Assembly (NCBI GenBank): GCA_045587545.1
Contig: JAZNCN010000012.1
Location: 36,766-100,765, forward strand
DNA from: Caccoplasma_A sp045587545
GTDB taxonomy: Bacteria > Bacteroidota > Bacteroidia > Bacteroidales > G3-4614
DNA: 64,000 bases
Reading direction: 5' to 3'
The translations under genes were made by a program, and so were the position numbers. This document shows, piece after piece, positions 16,902-25,632 of the stretch (position 1 is its first letter; each line of letters begins with the position of its first letter). Under the pieces are notes generated by a model, which saw only the letters and a program-made list of their open reading frames with translations, was not told where the DNA came from and ran no database searches.

Positions 16902-19082
16902 ATGAAAAACAATTTAAGATTACTATTTATCGCGTTATTAACTTTAAACGCAGTAGCATTATCAGCTGCAGAAAAGGGTTTTGCCATTGTTATTGATCCC
17001 ATAAGCTACAAAGAGGCAAAGGACGAAGTTGATGCTTATGCACAATCGGTTGAGAAACAAGGGCTGAGAACATACATAGTTGAAGATATATGGTATAATC
17101 CAGATTCAATCAGAGCAAAAATAAAGGATTTGGCAACTCAGAAAAAAGCCCCAATTGAAGGAGCTGTTTTTATTGGAGATATTCCTGTGCCTATGATACG
17201 CGATGCCCAACACTTTACATCAGCATTCAAGGCTAAACAGGACCCTAAAAAGATGGAGTTTACATCAGTCCCTTCTGACCGTTTTTATGACGACTTTGAT
17301 TTAGAGTTTACCTTTATAGAGCAAAGTAAAGAGAAACCTAACCAATTTTACTATTCACTATCTGCACAATCAACACAAGTATGTCAGCCAGATATATATT
17401 CTGCGCGTATGAAAACTTGCGATAAGGGCGATAAGACCAAATACGACCGTTTGAAAGCGTACCTTAAAAAAGTTGTTGCGCAAAAGAAGGCTCCCGAGCT
17501 ACTTTCGCAGATTTTCTATTTTGCAGGACAAGGATATAATTCAGATTGTGGATTGGCTCGTGTTGATGAAAAAGGTTCATATTACGAGTTATTCCCTAAT
17601 CTGTTGGGTCAACCTTGGAGTCTTACATATCAAAACCATGCAGACTATGAGTTTAGCAAATATCCATTAATGAGTCAGATGCAACGCAAAGATTTGTCGC
17701 TGGCAGTATTACATCATCATGGCTATCCTGATACCGAGTATCTTGATGATAACCCAATACCTCAAAATGCCGAACAAAATCTTGAGGCAGTTAAATCTTT
17801 CTTCCGTGCTAAGATAAACACTGCTATCCGTAGGGGTAAAGATACTCTTGAGGCAATAAACTATTATAAGAACGGTTATGATGTTCCCGAACGTTGGTTT
17901 ACTTATGATGCTATATTTGGAGAGGATATAAAGAAAAAAGACTCAATATATGCCTATCAATTAGATCTTCATCTGACAGATATTGGTAAATATAAACCGA
18001 ATGCAAGAGTGGTTATTCTTGATGCTTGCTATAATGGCGCATTTTGTCACGACGAATATATCGCAGAGGAGTATATCTTTGAAGAGGGTGACTGTGTCGT
18101 AACCATTGCTAACAGTGTAAACTCCCTACAAGATAAGTGGTGCGACCGAAATATCGGAATGTTCGGATTAGGTTTGCGAGTAGGAAACTTTATTAAATAC
18201 AATCCCTATTTTGAGTCACACATTTTTGGAGATCCGACATATACGTTCACTCCTTTTGCAAAACTAGGATTTAATGTAAACGAGGCTTTATATAGGAGCG
18301 ATAGATTTTGGACAAAACAACTAAAATCGGAGTATGCGGCAATGCAATCATTTGCTATTAATGAATTGGCGCAACGTAAGGCAATCTCTTCTGCAGATAT
18401 ATTGGATATTTTCAAGGCATCTCCTTATCAAACAGTGCGTTTTATGGCATTAAATATACTTGCAACATACAATGATGATAATTACATCGAGTGCTTATCT
18501 TTAGGTTTAAACGATAACTATGAATTAATTCGTCGTTTTGCATCAATACAAGCAGGTAAGTGTGGCGATTTGAGATTAATACCCTCTCTTGTGTCGTTAT
18601 TCTCTAAATCATCTATTGGAAAACGTGTTGATTTTCAGTTAAATATGGCGTTAGCGCTATTCCCTTACAATGAGTTGGTAGCGGAGTTCGTGAAACAAAA
18701 TCCATGTAAAGATTACTATAATGCAGAGGAAGAGACCGAGAAGATTTTAAAATCGTTTGAAAATTATTCGGACAAAACATTCGAGGGCGATGTTGAGCAA
18801 ATCAGCAACCCCGAAGTTTCAGCGAAGAATAAACTCAAAATAATACGTTCGTTCCGTAACCGTCCGCTTCACCCTGCGGTTAAAGATATTATTGCTGCAT
18901 TTGAGACAATAACAGAACCCGATTTGCAAATAGCATTGATAGAGACAATGGGTTGGTTTAATATGTCGTATAAAAGGGTTGAGATAGCCGATTACTTTAA
19001 GGCCGTTTCGGAGAATGATAAGTATGATAATTCAGTTAGAAACGAGGCGTTAAAAACTTATAAGCGCTTAATGGGAATATAA
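16902..19082 (+). CDS. Gingipain-like (C25/clan CD) cysteine peptidase with helical-repeat tail, copy 1
   Basis: A 726-residue protein with a signal peptide (1-22, ALSAAEKG). Residues about 25-450 look like a C25 peptidase fold: strand FAIVID, GAVFIGDIPVPMI, SDRFYDD, then LAVLHHHGYPD (His273-Gly274) and VVILDACYNGAF (Cys376). This His-Gly then Ala-Cys arrangement is the clan CD dyad. An earlier motif reads YFAGQGYNS, with Gln210 where copy 2 has His. From about 470 to the end, repeated helical pairs (VRFMALNILATY, IRRFASIQAGKCGD, RLIPSLVSLF) resemble HEAT repeats. No T9SS C-terminal domain is seen, so the protein may stay periplasmic or use another route. It follows the receptor/lipoprotein/barrel genes by 123 bases and is followed by a paralogue. 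The substrate is unknown. Confidence 0.75.
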   Translation: MKNNLRLLFIALLTLNAVALSAAEKGFAIVIDPISYKEAKDEVDAYAQSVEKQGLRTYIVEDIWYNPDSIRAKIKDLATQKKAPIEGAVFIGDIPVPMIRDAQHFTSAFKAKQDPKKMEFTSVPSDRFYDDFDLEFTFIEQSKEKPNQFYYSLSAQSTQVCQPDIYSARMKTCDKGDKTKYDRLKAYLKKVVAQKKAPELLSQIFYFAGQGYNSDCGLARVDEKGSYYELFPNLLGQPWSLTYQNHADYEFSKYPLMSQMQRKDLSLAVLHHHGYPDTEYLDDNPIPQNAEQNLEAVKSFFRAKINTAIRRGKDTLEAINYYKNGYDVPERWFTYDAIFGEDIKKKDSIYAYQLDLHLTDIGKYKPNARVVILDACYNGAFCHDEYIAEEYIFEEGDCVVTIANSVNSLQDKWCDRNIGMFGLGLRVGNFIKYNPYFESHIFGDPTYTFTPFAKLGFNVNEALYRSDRFWTKQLKSEYAAMQSFAINELAQRKAISSADILDIFKASPYQTVRFMALNILATYNDDNYIECLSLGLNDNYELIRRFASIQAGKCGDLRLIPSLVSLFSKSSIGKRVDFQLNMALALFPYNELVAEFVKQNPCKDYYNAEEETEKILKSFENYSDKTFEGDVEQISNPEVSAKNKLKIIRSFRNRPLHPAVKDIIAAFETITEPDLQIALIETMGWFNMSYKRVEIADYFKAVSENDKYDNSVRNEALKTYKRLMGI

Positions 19083-19108
19083 ACTATAAATTATATCAAT
19101 AAAATCAT

Positions 19109-19158
19109 ATAATAGATAGCAAAGATGAAATTTTATTTTTATCTTTGTTATCTATTAT
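19109..19158. repeat. 18-bp inverted repeat between the two peptidase genes, containing a -7 box
   Basis: The left arm (19109-19126) and right arm (19141-19158) match except at one position, which is a G-U pair in RNA; the loop is 14 bases of mostly T and A. The right arm overlaps TATCTTTG (19140-19147), a perfect Bacteroidetes -7 box, 48 bases before the copy-2 start codon. It could be a terminator for copy 1, a promoter for copy 2, or an operator. Confidence 0.65.
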
Positions 19159-19195
19159 TTTATAAAAGAATTTAAACCCAATTAAATAGATTAAA

Positions 19196-21364
19196 ATGAA
19201 AGTGTTAAGTGTAAAAAGAGTATTGTTGCTTGCCGTGTTGTTATGCTCGGGAGTAGCAATGGCAGGAGAGAGAGGATTTGCAATAATTATTGATAAGGCA
19301 AGTTATAAAGAGGCAAAAGCTGAAGTGGAGGCATATGCTCAGTCAATAGAAAAGCAGGGATTAAAAACATATATTGTTGAGGATATATGGTATAACCCTG
19401 ACTCAATAAAAGCAAAAATAAAAACTTTGGCAACTCAAAAAAATGCCCCTATTGAAGGTGTGGTATTTATAGGAGATATTCCTGTGCCTATGCTTTTTGA
19501 CGCACAGCACTTTGCGTCAGGATTCAAGCCCAAACAATCTATGAAAAGAATGGAAAGAAGTTCGTGTCCCTCTGATCGTTTTTATGATGATTTAGATTTG
19601 GAGTTTGAGTTTATGGCACAAGATGAGAAGAAGCCAAATCTCTTTTACTATACACTACAGTCAACCTCAACACAAGTATGTGCCCCTGAATTATATTCAG
19701 GACGAATAAAAACTTGTGACAAAGGAGATAAAACAAAATACGATCGTTTAAAAGCATACCTTAAAAAGGTTGTAGCTCAAAAAGAGAAAAACGAAACCCT
19801 TTCACAACTATTATACTTTGCAGGACATGGATATAACTCTGAGTCAATTCTTGCACGTATAGATGAGAAGATTGCATATCTTGAGCACTTCCCATGGTTG
19901 CAACGTCAAGCAAACGGAATAGTATTTATGGATCACCTTGAAGATGAATTCAGTAAATTCCCGTTGATGACCCAAATGCAACGTCAAGACCTATCGTTAG
20001 CAGTATTACACCATCACGGATACCCCGATGAGGAGTATTTAAATGGATTTCCTTTGCCAAAAAATGCAGCAGATGAGTTAAAATCGGCAAACAGATTCTT
20101 CCGTTCAAAAATACGTAAAGCGGTTGAAGGTGGAGAAGATAAAGATGCAGCACGTGAGCGTTGGGCAAAAAAATATGATGTTCCTATTCATTGGTTCGAC
20201 TCAATATTTACACGTACATCAATCCTTGAAGACTCTCTATATAACGATAAACTTGACCTTCACATAACAGACTTAGGAAAATATAAACCAAATGCAAAAG
20301 TGGTGATACTTGATGCTTGTTTCAATGGAGCATTTAACCACGAAGCATATATGGCAGAGGAGTATATCTTTGAAGATGGAGATTGTGTCGTAACCATTGC
20401 TAACAGTGTAAACTCGCTACAAGATAAATGGTGCGACCGTCATATTGGAATGCTTGGTTATGGCTTGCGTGTTGGAAATATGGTAAAATATAACCCCTAT
20501 TTAGGAGCGCATATATATGGAGATCCAACATTTACTTTTGTACCAGGCGAGGAGGTATCGTTCGATGTTAACCAAGCAATATACAAAAACAATAAGTTCT
20601 GGAAAAAACAGTTGAAAAACTCTTCTGCCGCAATAAAATGTTTTGCGATGGAGATGTTGGTTCAAAACAACGGCATAACATCGGAGGAGTTGTTAGAGGT
20701 ATTCAAAACATCACCTGAGAATACCGTTCGACTTGTGGCATATATGATGCTGACAACAATGAAAGATGACAATTTTGTAGAGGCAACAGCGCTCGCTCTA
20801 AATGACTCTTATGAACTTATACAACGTTTTGGTGCTATATATGCAGGCAAGAGTGGAGATGAGAGATTAATACCCTCTTTAGTCTCTGCAGTATCTCGCA
20901 TAGCAAACGGCTCACGTGTCGATTTTCAATTACGCGGAGCTATAGAACTCTTCCCTCATGAGAAGTTGGTAGCGGAGTTCGTGAAACAAAATCCATGTAA
21001 AAACTATTACGATAAAGATAAAGAGGAGAAGCGTATAATGGCTATCTTTAATCGTTATACGAACGTTAATATGGAAAATGAGTTGAATTTGCCAAATGCT
21101 ACTGTAAAAGAGAAGATAAATATGGTGCGTAATTTCCGTAACAAAAACCTACACACAGCAACAGATAAATTAATGCAGATGTTTATGTCTGAAACTGACG
21201 AAGAACTACGATATACCATATTAGAAGCATTTGGCTGGTTTAACAACTCATACAAACGAAATGAGATAATCAACTTTTGTGAGCAGGTGTGGGCAAGCGA
21301 AGCATATAGCGATAAGCTACGCAACGAAGCTCAGAAAACAGCAAAACGATTAAGAGGGATTTAG
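19196..21364 (+). CDS. Gingipain-like (C25/clan CD) cysteine peptidase with helical-repeat tail, copy 2
   Basis: A 722-residue paralogue of the preceding gene with the same layout: signal peptide (ending VAMAGERG), peptidase fold to about 450, then HEAT-like helical repeats. Here the early motif is YFAGHGYNS (His211). The probable catalytic pair is His274-Gly275 in LHHHGYPD and Cys375 in ILDACFNGAF. The strand after the cysteine (DGDCVVTIANSVNSLQDKWCD) is almost identical in both copies. DNA tracts of 32 and 38 bases are identical between copies. A -7 box in the intergenic palindrome suggests it can be transcribed separately. A likely terminator follows. The family call rests on motif order; alternatives within clan CD (caspase-like) are possible. 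Confidence 0.75.
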   Translation: MKVLSVKRVLLLAVLLCSGVAMAGERGFAIIIDKASYKEAKAEVEAYAQSIEKQGLKTYIVEDIWYNPDSIKAKIKTLATQKNAPIEGVVFIGDIPVPMLFDAQHFASGFKPKQSMKRMERSSCPSDRFYDDLDLEFEFMAQDEKKPNLFYYTLQSTSTQVCAPELYSGRIKTCDKGDKTKYDRLKAYLKKVVAQKEKNETLSQLLYFAGHGYNSESILARIDEKIAYLEHFPWLQRQANGIVFMDHLEDEFSKFPLMTQMQRQDLSLAVLHHHGYPDEEYLNGFPLPKNAADELKSANRFFRSKIRKAVEGGEDKDAARERWAKKYDVPIHWFDSIFTRTSILEDSLYNDKLDLHITDLGKYKPNAKVVILDACFNGAFNHEAYMAEEYIFEDGDCVVTIANSVNSLQDKWCDRHIGMLGYGLRVGNMVKYNPYLGAHIYGDPTFTFVPGEEVSFDVNQAIYKNNKFWKKQLKNSSAAIKCFAMEMLVQNNGITSEELLEVFKTSPENTVRLVAYMMLTTMKDDNFVEATALALNDSYELIQRFGAIYAGKSGDERLIPSLVSAVSRIANGSRVDFQLRGAIELFPHEKLVAEFVKQNPCKNYYDKDKEEKRIMAIFNRYTNVNMENELNLPNATVKEKINMVRNFRNKNLHTATDKLMQMFMSETDEELRYTILEAFGWFNNSYKRNEIINFCEQVWASEAYSDKLRNEAQKTAKRLRGI

Positions 21365-21388
21365 TTTTTACTTCTCGGTTTCGTAAAC

Positions 21389-21418
21389 TCAACCCTCGAT
21401 GGGTAGTTGCTATTTTTT
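21389..21418 (+). terminator. Probable terminator of the peptidase locus
   Basis: CAACCC and GGGTAGTTG form a bulged stem around TCGAT, followed by TATTTTTT. It separates the peptidase pair from rmuC. Confidence 0.5.
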
Positions 21419-21496
21419 AGAAGAGAACAATAATGACCCTAAAGTCCTTATTAACTATCAACTGACAACTGAAAGCAAACAACTAATAGTTGAAAA

Positions 21497-22963
21497 ATGG
21501 AAATATTAATAGGATTGGTAATAGGAATAGTGATTATGACGCTTTTACATATCTATTTAGTAAAAGTGAAGAATGCTCTTGTAAAAAAACAAGAGGAGGA
21601 GATAGAATGTCTAAACCAATCGCTATCTCAATTGCGAGAAAAGAAGAACGAGATTGAGATAAAAAACGCAACAATTGTTACCGAGAAAGATACTCAACAA
21701 AAGTTGTATGATGAAAAAATCAGAGAGTTACAGAGTATAAAAATAGAGCTACAAAAACTATCAGAAGAGCGTGAGAGCCTGCTAAAAACAAATAGCTCTC
21801 TTATGGCAAATAATGAGGCAAAGTCAAAAATGCTTGCCGATAAAGAGAGTGAGATAGAGAAACGCCTTAAACAGCAAGCGGAGCAGTTTAAACAACAAAC
21901 TGAAACTTTGGAATTGCAATTTAAAGCATTATCAGAGAAACTTCTGAAAGATAAGGTTCAAGAACTTGGCGATAGTAACAAAACAAATCTGACACCTGTT
22001 ATTGATGCTTTAAAAGAGGAGATGAAGAAGGTTGGAGCCGAGATTAAAGAGTCGCGCGAGAAGAGTGTCGCTCATAAATCGTCGTTAGATACTGCCATAA
22101 GAGATATGATGGAGCGTACCAACGAGATAGGCAACGAGGCAACAAAATTGGCAGAGGCTCTTAAAGGGAAATCAAAAACTCAAGGAATATACGGAGAATT
22201 GATATTATCTGATATATTACGTAGAAGCGGGTTAAAAGAGGGAGAGCAGTTTGAGTGTCAGGTTATGTTACGCGATGAGCATGGTAATGCCATAGTAAAC
22301 GAAGATACTCGCTCAAAAATGATTCCTGACGTGATAGTTCACTATCCTGATAAAGATTTGATAATTGACTCAAAGGTCTCGCTTACTGCCTATTTGGAGT
22401 GGTGTAATGCCGAAACAGAAGAGGATAGGGTAGTGTCCGCAAAAAAACATATAACAAGTATCAGAAACCATATCAAGGAGATAGTTACAAAGTCGTATGC
22501 CGCCTATCGTAAAGAGGTTAAGCGCGAAACCATTGATTGTGTGGTAATGTTTATCCCTAATGAAGGAGCATTGCAATTGATGCGTGATTTAGAACCTTCG
22601 CTTTGGTATGAGGCATACGACCAAAAAGTCATAATAACAAGTGAACTGTCGTTGTTCTCTCTTTTAAAAATGATTGAGAACTATTGGGCTCAAATAATAC
22701 AACAACGCAACCAAGATAAGATTATAAAGTCTGCCGAGAATATGCTTGAACGTCTCAGCTCGTTATATGATATGATGGACGATGTGGAGAAAGCTTTCAG
22801 AAATGTAGAGACTAAGTTTGACAATGTAAAAAGCAAGATGCTTACAGGAAAACAGAGTGTTGCTGTCTCGGCACGTCAGGTAATAGAGTCGGGAGTTAAA
22901 TCTGCAAAAATGGAACAGAAGCTCTCAGACGGAGAAACTTTTATGATTGTCTCAAAAGAGTAA
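21497..22963 (+). CDS. rmuC: DNA recombination protein RmuC
   Basis: RmuC limits inversions and aberrant recombination at inverted repeats. The 488-residue protein has an N-terminal membrane anchor (ILIGLVIGIVIMTLLHIYLV), a long coiled coil (about 28-190, rich in K/E/Q heptads) and a C-terminal PD-(D/E)xK nuclease-like RmuC domain (about 205-430). The latter includes GIYGELILSDILRRSGL, MIPDVIVHYPDKDLIIDSKVSL and VVMFIPNEGAL. Length and order are typical. The aminotransferase gene follows after 23 bases, so the two may be co-transcribed. Confidence 0.96.
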   Translation: MEILIGLVIGIVIMTLLHIYLVKVKNALVKKQEEEIECLNQSLSQLREKKNEIEIKNATIVTEKDTQQKLYDEKIRELQSIKIELQKLSEERESLLKTNSSLMANNEAKSKMLADKESEIEKRLKQQAEQFKQQTETLELQFKALSEKLLKDKVQELGDSNKTNLTPVIDALKEEMKKVGAEIKESREKSVAHKSSLDTAIRDMMERTNEIGNEATKLAEALKGKSKTQGIYGELILSDILRRSGLKEGEQFECQVMLRDEHGNAIVNEDTRSKMIPDVIVHYPDKDLIIDSKVSLTAYLEWCNAETEEDRVVSAKKHITSIRNHIKEIVTKSYAAYRKEVKRETIDCVVMFIPNEGALQLMRDLEPSLWYEAYDQKVIITSELSLFSLLKMIENYWAQIIQQRNQDKIIKSAENMLERLSSLYDMMDDVEKAFRNVETKFDNVKSKMLTGKQSVAVSARQVIESGVKSAKMEQKLSDGETFMIVSKE

Positions 22964-22986
22964 TACGATATAAAGATAGGGAAGAT

Positions 22987-24165
22987 ATGAAGTACAATTT
23001 TGATGAGATGATTGATCGTCACGGAACACAATCCGTTAAGTACGATACAACTAAGGAGTTATGGGGAAGAGAAGATGTTCTTCCTTTATGGATTGCCGAT
23101 ATGGACTTCAAAACGCCCTCTTTTATAACAGATGTTATAAAGGAGCGTCTATCACATGAGATATTGGGTTATCCTAAACCTCACGATGGCTATTTTGAAG
23201 CCTTTATAAATTGGGCAGATCGTCGTTATGGTATGCAGATAAAAAAAGAGGAGATACACCATGTCCCGGGTATAGTTCCGGGTATATATATGATGATAAA
23301 TCATTTCTCAAACCCCGGTGATAAGGTTATGGTGCAACCACCCGTATATCACCCGTTTCACAATGTTATTGCCGCAACAGGACGTCAAGCCGTACATAAT
23401 TCCCTTATAATAGAGAACGGACGTTATCGAATCGATTTTGACGCAATGCGTCGCGACATAAAAGGGTGTAAAATATTTGTACTTTGTAATCCCCACAACC
23501 CGGGCGGACGTCGTTGGAGTAACGAGGAGTTAATAACTATGGCAGAGATATGTGCCGAAGAGGGAACACTCGTTTTAAGCGATGAGATACATGCCGATAT
23601 GACCTATCCTCCCGCACGACACCTGCCCTTTGCAGCATCGTGCGAGAAAGCACGTAGCAACTCCATAACCTTTATGGCACCCTCAAAAACATTCAATATG
23701 CCGGGAGTAGTATCGTCTCAGATAATCATATTTAACGAAGATATACGTAATAGCGCATTCCCATATTTGGATAATAATCATATTTCAGGCGGAAATGTAT
23801 TTGCTTTTGTAACAGCCGAGGCAGCATACAATCAAGGCGAAGAGTGGTTAAATCAAATGCTTTCGTATGTATTTGCCAATATGGATTATGTTAATGACCG
23901 TCTCAATGCCGAGATGCCAAAGATAAAAGCGATGAAACCCGAAGCTTCATTCTTGATGTTCTTTGATTGCAGGGAGTTAGGCTTTGCTACACAAAAGGAG
24001 TTGGACGATTTCTTTGTCAATGAAGCGCGTTTAGCTCTTAACTCAGGCGATATGTTTGGTCCCGGAGGAGAAGGCTGGATGCGTTTTAATGCAGCATCTC
24101 CACGCGCAGTTATGGTTGAAGCGATGAATCGCTTAAAAGTTGCTTACGATAAACGAGGATTTTAA
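22987..24165 (+). CDS. patB: PatB/MalY-type PLP aminotransferase (cystathionine beta-lyase)
   Basis: This is a fold-type I PLP enzyme of the MalY/PatB group, which cleaves cystathionine or cysteine by beta-elimination. The 392-residue protein shows the characteristic N-terminus NFDEMIDRHGTQSVKYD and WIADMDFKTP. It also has the CNPHNPGGRRW segment, DEIHADM with the cofactor-binding Asp, and the Schiff-base lysine K234 in APSKTFNMPG. Full length. Its physiological substrate cannot be told from sequence; methionine biosynthesis or cysteine breakdown are both plausible. Confidence 0.92.
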   Translation: MKYNFDEMIDRHGTQSVKYDTTKELWGREDVLPLWIADMDFKTPSFITDVIKERLSHEILGYPKPHDGYFEAFINWADRRYGMQIKKEEIHHVPGIVPGIYMMINHFSNPGDKVMVQPPVYHPFHNVIAATGRQAVHNSLIIENGRYRIDFDAMRRDIKGCKIFVLCNPHNPGGRRWSNEELITMAEICAEEGTLVLSDEIHADMTYPPARHLPFAASCEKARSNSITFMAPSKTFNMPGVVSSQIIIFNEDIRNSAFPYLDNNHISGGNVFAFVTAEAAYNQGEEWLNQMLSYVFANMDYVNDRLNAEMPKIKAMKPEASFLMFFDCRELGFATQKELDDFFVNEARLALNSGDMFGPGGEGWMRFNAASPRAVMVEAMNRLKVAYDKRGF

Positions 24166-24190
24166 GAATTAGATTTTAATATTGAGAACA

Positions 24191-25483
24191 ATGAATACAT
24201 TTTACCGTTTTATTGGCATATTATCAATATATGTATTGTTTTTCGCATTAACATCATGTGAGCAAGATAAAGAAGAGTTAATAGCTTTTAAAGTGGTAGT
24301 TAAAAGTGGAGAAGGCGGAGAAGCTACAGTATCATCAAATGAGGTGATATTGGGAGAAGAGGTTGTTCTGACGGCAACTCCTGAGAGTGGTTATAGATTT
24401 TTAAATTGGACTTCAAACGGAGTTGAGGTTTCAAAAGATAATCCATATACATTTGCCGTAAATAATGATATTGAATTACAAGCAAACTTTGAAAAAGATA
24501 TTTATAAATTAGAGGTAATTGCAGGAGAAGGAGGACGAGCGATGGTATATCCGAAGGAAGTTCTTAACGGAGAAGAGGTTACGCTCTATGCAGTACCTGA
24601 AGACGATTATAGTTTCTTGAATTGGATAATAGAAGGAGAAGATAGAAAAGAGATAATTCAGTTAAATCCATATAAATTAGTCATAACTGAAAACCTAAAA
24701 ATAAAAGCTACCTTTATAAGTTACAATGTTAAAGTAATGGCAGGCGAGGGCGGGACTGCTGTTGCGTCAAGAAGTAGAGTTGGATATAATGGAAAGGTAA
24801 CTTTAACGGCAACTATGGAAGAGGGATATAGTTTTGTAAATTGGACTATGAATGGCAAGGAAGTCTCTGTCAGTAACCCTTATACAGCAACAATAATAGA
24901 AGATAGTGAATATGTAGCTACTTTTAAAAAGTATTCAGAAAATGGATATGTATATGTCGATCTTGGATTATCTGTGAAATGGGCAACTTGTAATTTGGGC
25001 GCAAGCTCATCAGAAGAGTATGGCGACTATTATGCTTGGGGAGAGACCGAGACTAAAGATATGTACTCAAAAAGTAATTATACATTTAGATTTGCAACAT
25101 CAGGAAGTTTTGATCCTACCACCCTTCCATTATCCTCAGATGTTTCAAATATAAATATGGGAGGTAATTGGCGTATGCCTACAAAATTAGAGGTAGATGA
25201 ACTTAGGAGTGAATGTGTTTGGATATGGGAAACAAAGAATAATATTTGCGGGTATACTATAAAAAGCAAAAAGAATGGGAATTTTATATTTATTCCTGCC
25301 GCAGGTTATTTTGGGGGAGATGTTTATGGCGCTAATGGCGGAGGTTACTATTGGACAGGAAATCCTAATACGAATGATAGTTTTGGCGCTTATTCTATAT
25401 CCTTTACCGAATTTAGTAGAAACAATCGAATAAATACCGATAACAGGTATCTGGGATATACAATCCGTCCGGTTTGTGACTAA
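24191..25483 (+). CDS. Surface lipoprotein with three InlB-type repeats and FISUMP-like domain
   Basis: A 430-residue protein of unknown function. The signal ends in the lipobox ALTSC (Cys23), followed by EQDKEE, an acidic run consistent with surface export. Three divergent InlB B-repeats follow (about 35-103, 105-178, 180-250), each with a GEGG turn and a YxFLNW- or YSFVNW-like core. Residues about 253-430 form a FISUMP-like domain: YVDLGLSVKWATCNLGAS, YYAWGETETK, NWRMPTKLEVDEL, GGGYYWTG and GYTIRPV. The ATG at 24191 is preferred over an upstream in-frame TTG. It is a paralogue of the gene at 6752. It follows patB by 25 bases but is functionally unrelated. Adhesion or glycan binding is a guess. 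Confidence 0.8.
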   Translation: MNTFYRFIGILSIYVLFFALTSCEQDKEELIAFKVVVKSGEGGEATVSSNEVILGEEVVLTATPESGYRFLNWTSNGVEVSKDNPYTFAVNNDIELQANFEKDIYKLEVIAGEGGRAMVYPKEVLNGEEVTLYAVPEDDYSFLNWIIEGEDRKEIIQLNPYKLVITENLKIKATFISYNVKVMAGEGGTAVASRSRVGYNGKVTLTATMEEGYSFVNWTMNGKEVSVSNPYTATIIEDSEYVATFKKYSENGYVYVDLGLSVKWATCNLGASSSEEYGDYYAWGETETKDMYSKSNYTFRFATSGSFDPTTLPLSSDVSNINMGGNWRMPTKLEVDELRSECVWIWETKNNICGYTIKSKKNGNFIFIPAAGYFGGDVYGANGGGYYWTGNPNTNDSFGAYSISFTEFSRNNRINTDNRYLGYTIRPVCD

Positions 25484-25561
25484 TAGTCAATCAGTTTTAG
25501 CTGAAAACAACGTTAAAAGAATTTTCTTGTCAATCCTAAATATTATTACTATAGATTATAA

Positions 25562-25616
25562 AAAAAGAGAGAAAGAGGAAAATCCAATATGTATTTAGCC
25601 TCATCTCTCTTTTTTG
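25562..25616. terminator. Bidirectional terminator between the lipoprotein and Skp-like genes
   Basis: AAAAAAGAGAGA (25562-25573) pairs with TCTCTCTTTTTT (25605-25616); GAGG/CCTC pair inside. A and T runs on both sides suit the two converging genes. Confidence 0.7.
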
Positions 25617-25632
25617 TCATCATTATTTGACT

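Noticed and set aside
16902..21364. T9SS cargo status of the C25-like peptidases
   Set aside because: Both proteins end in helical repeats; no C-terminal Ig-like sorting domain was seen.
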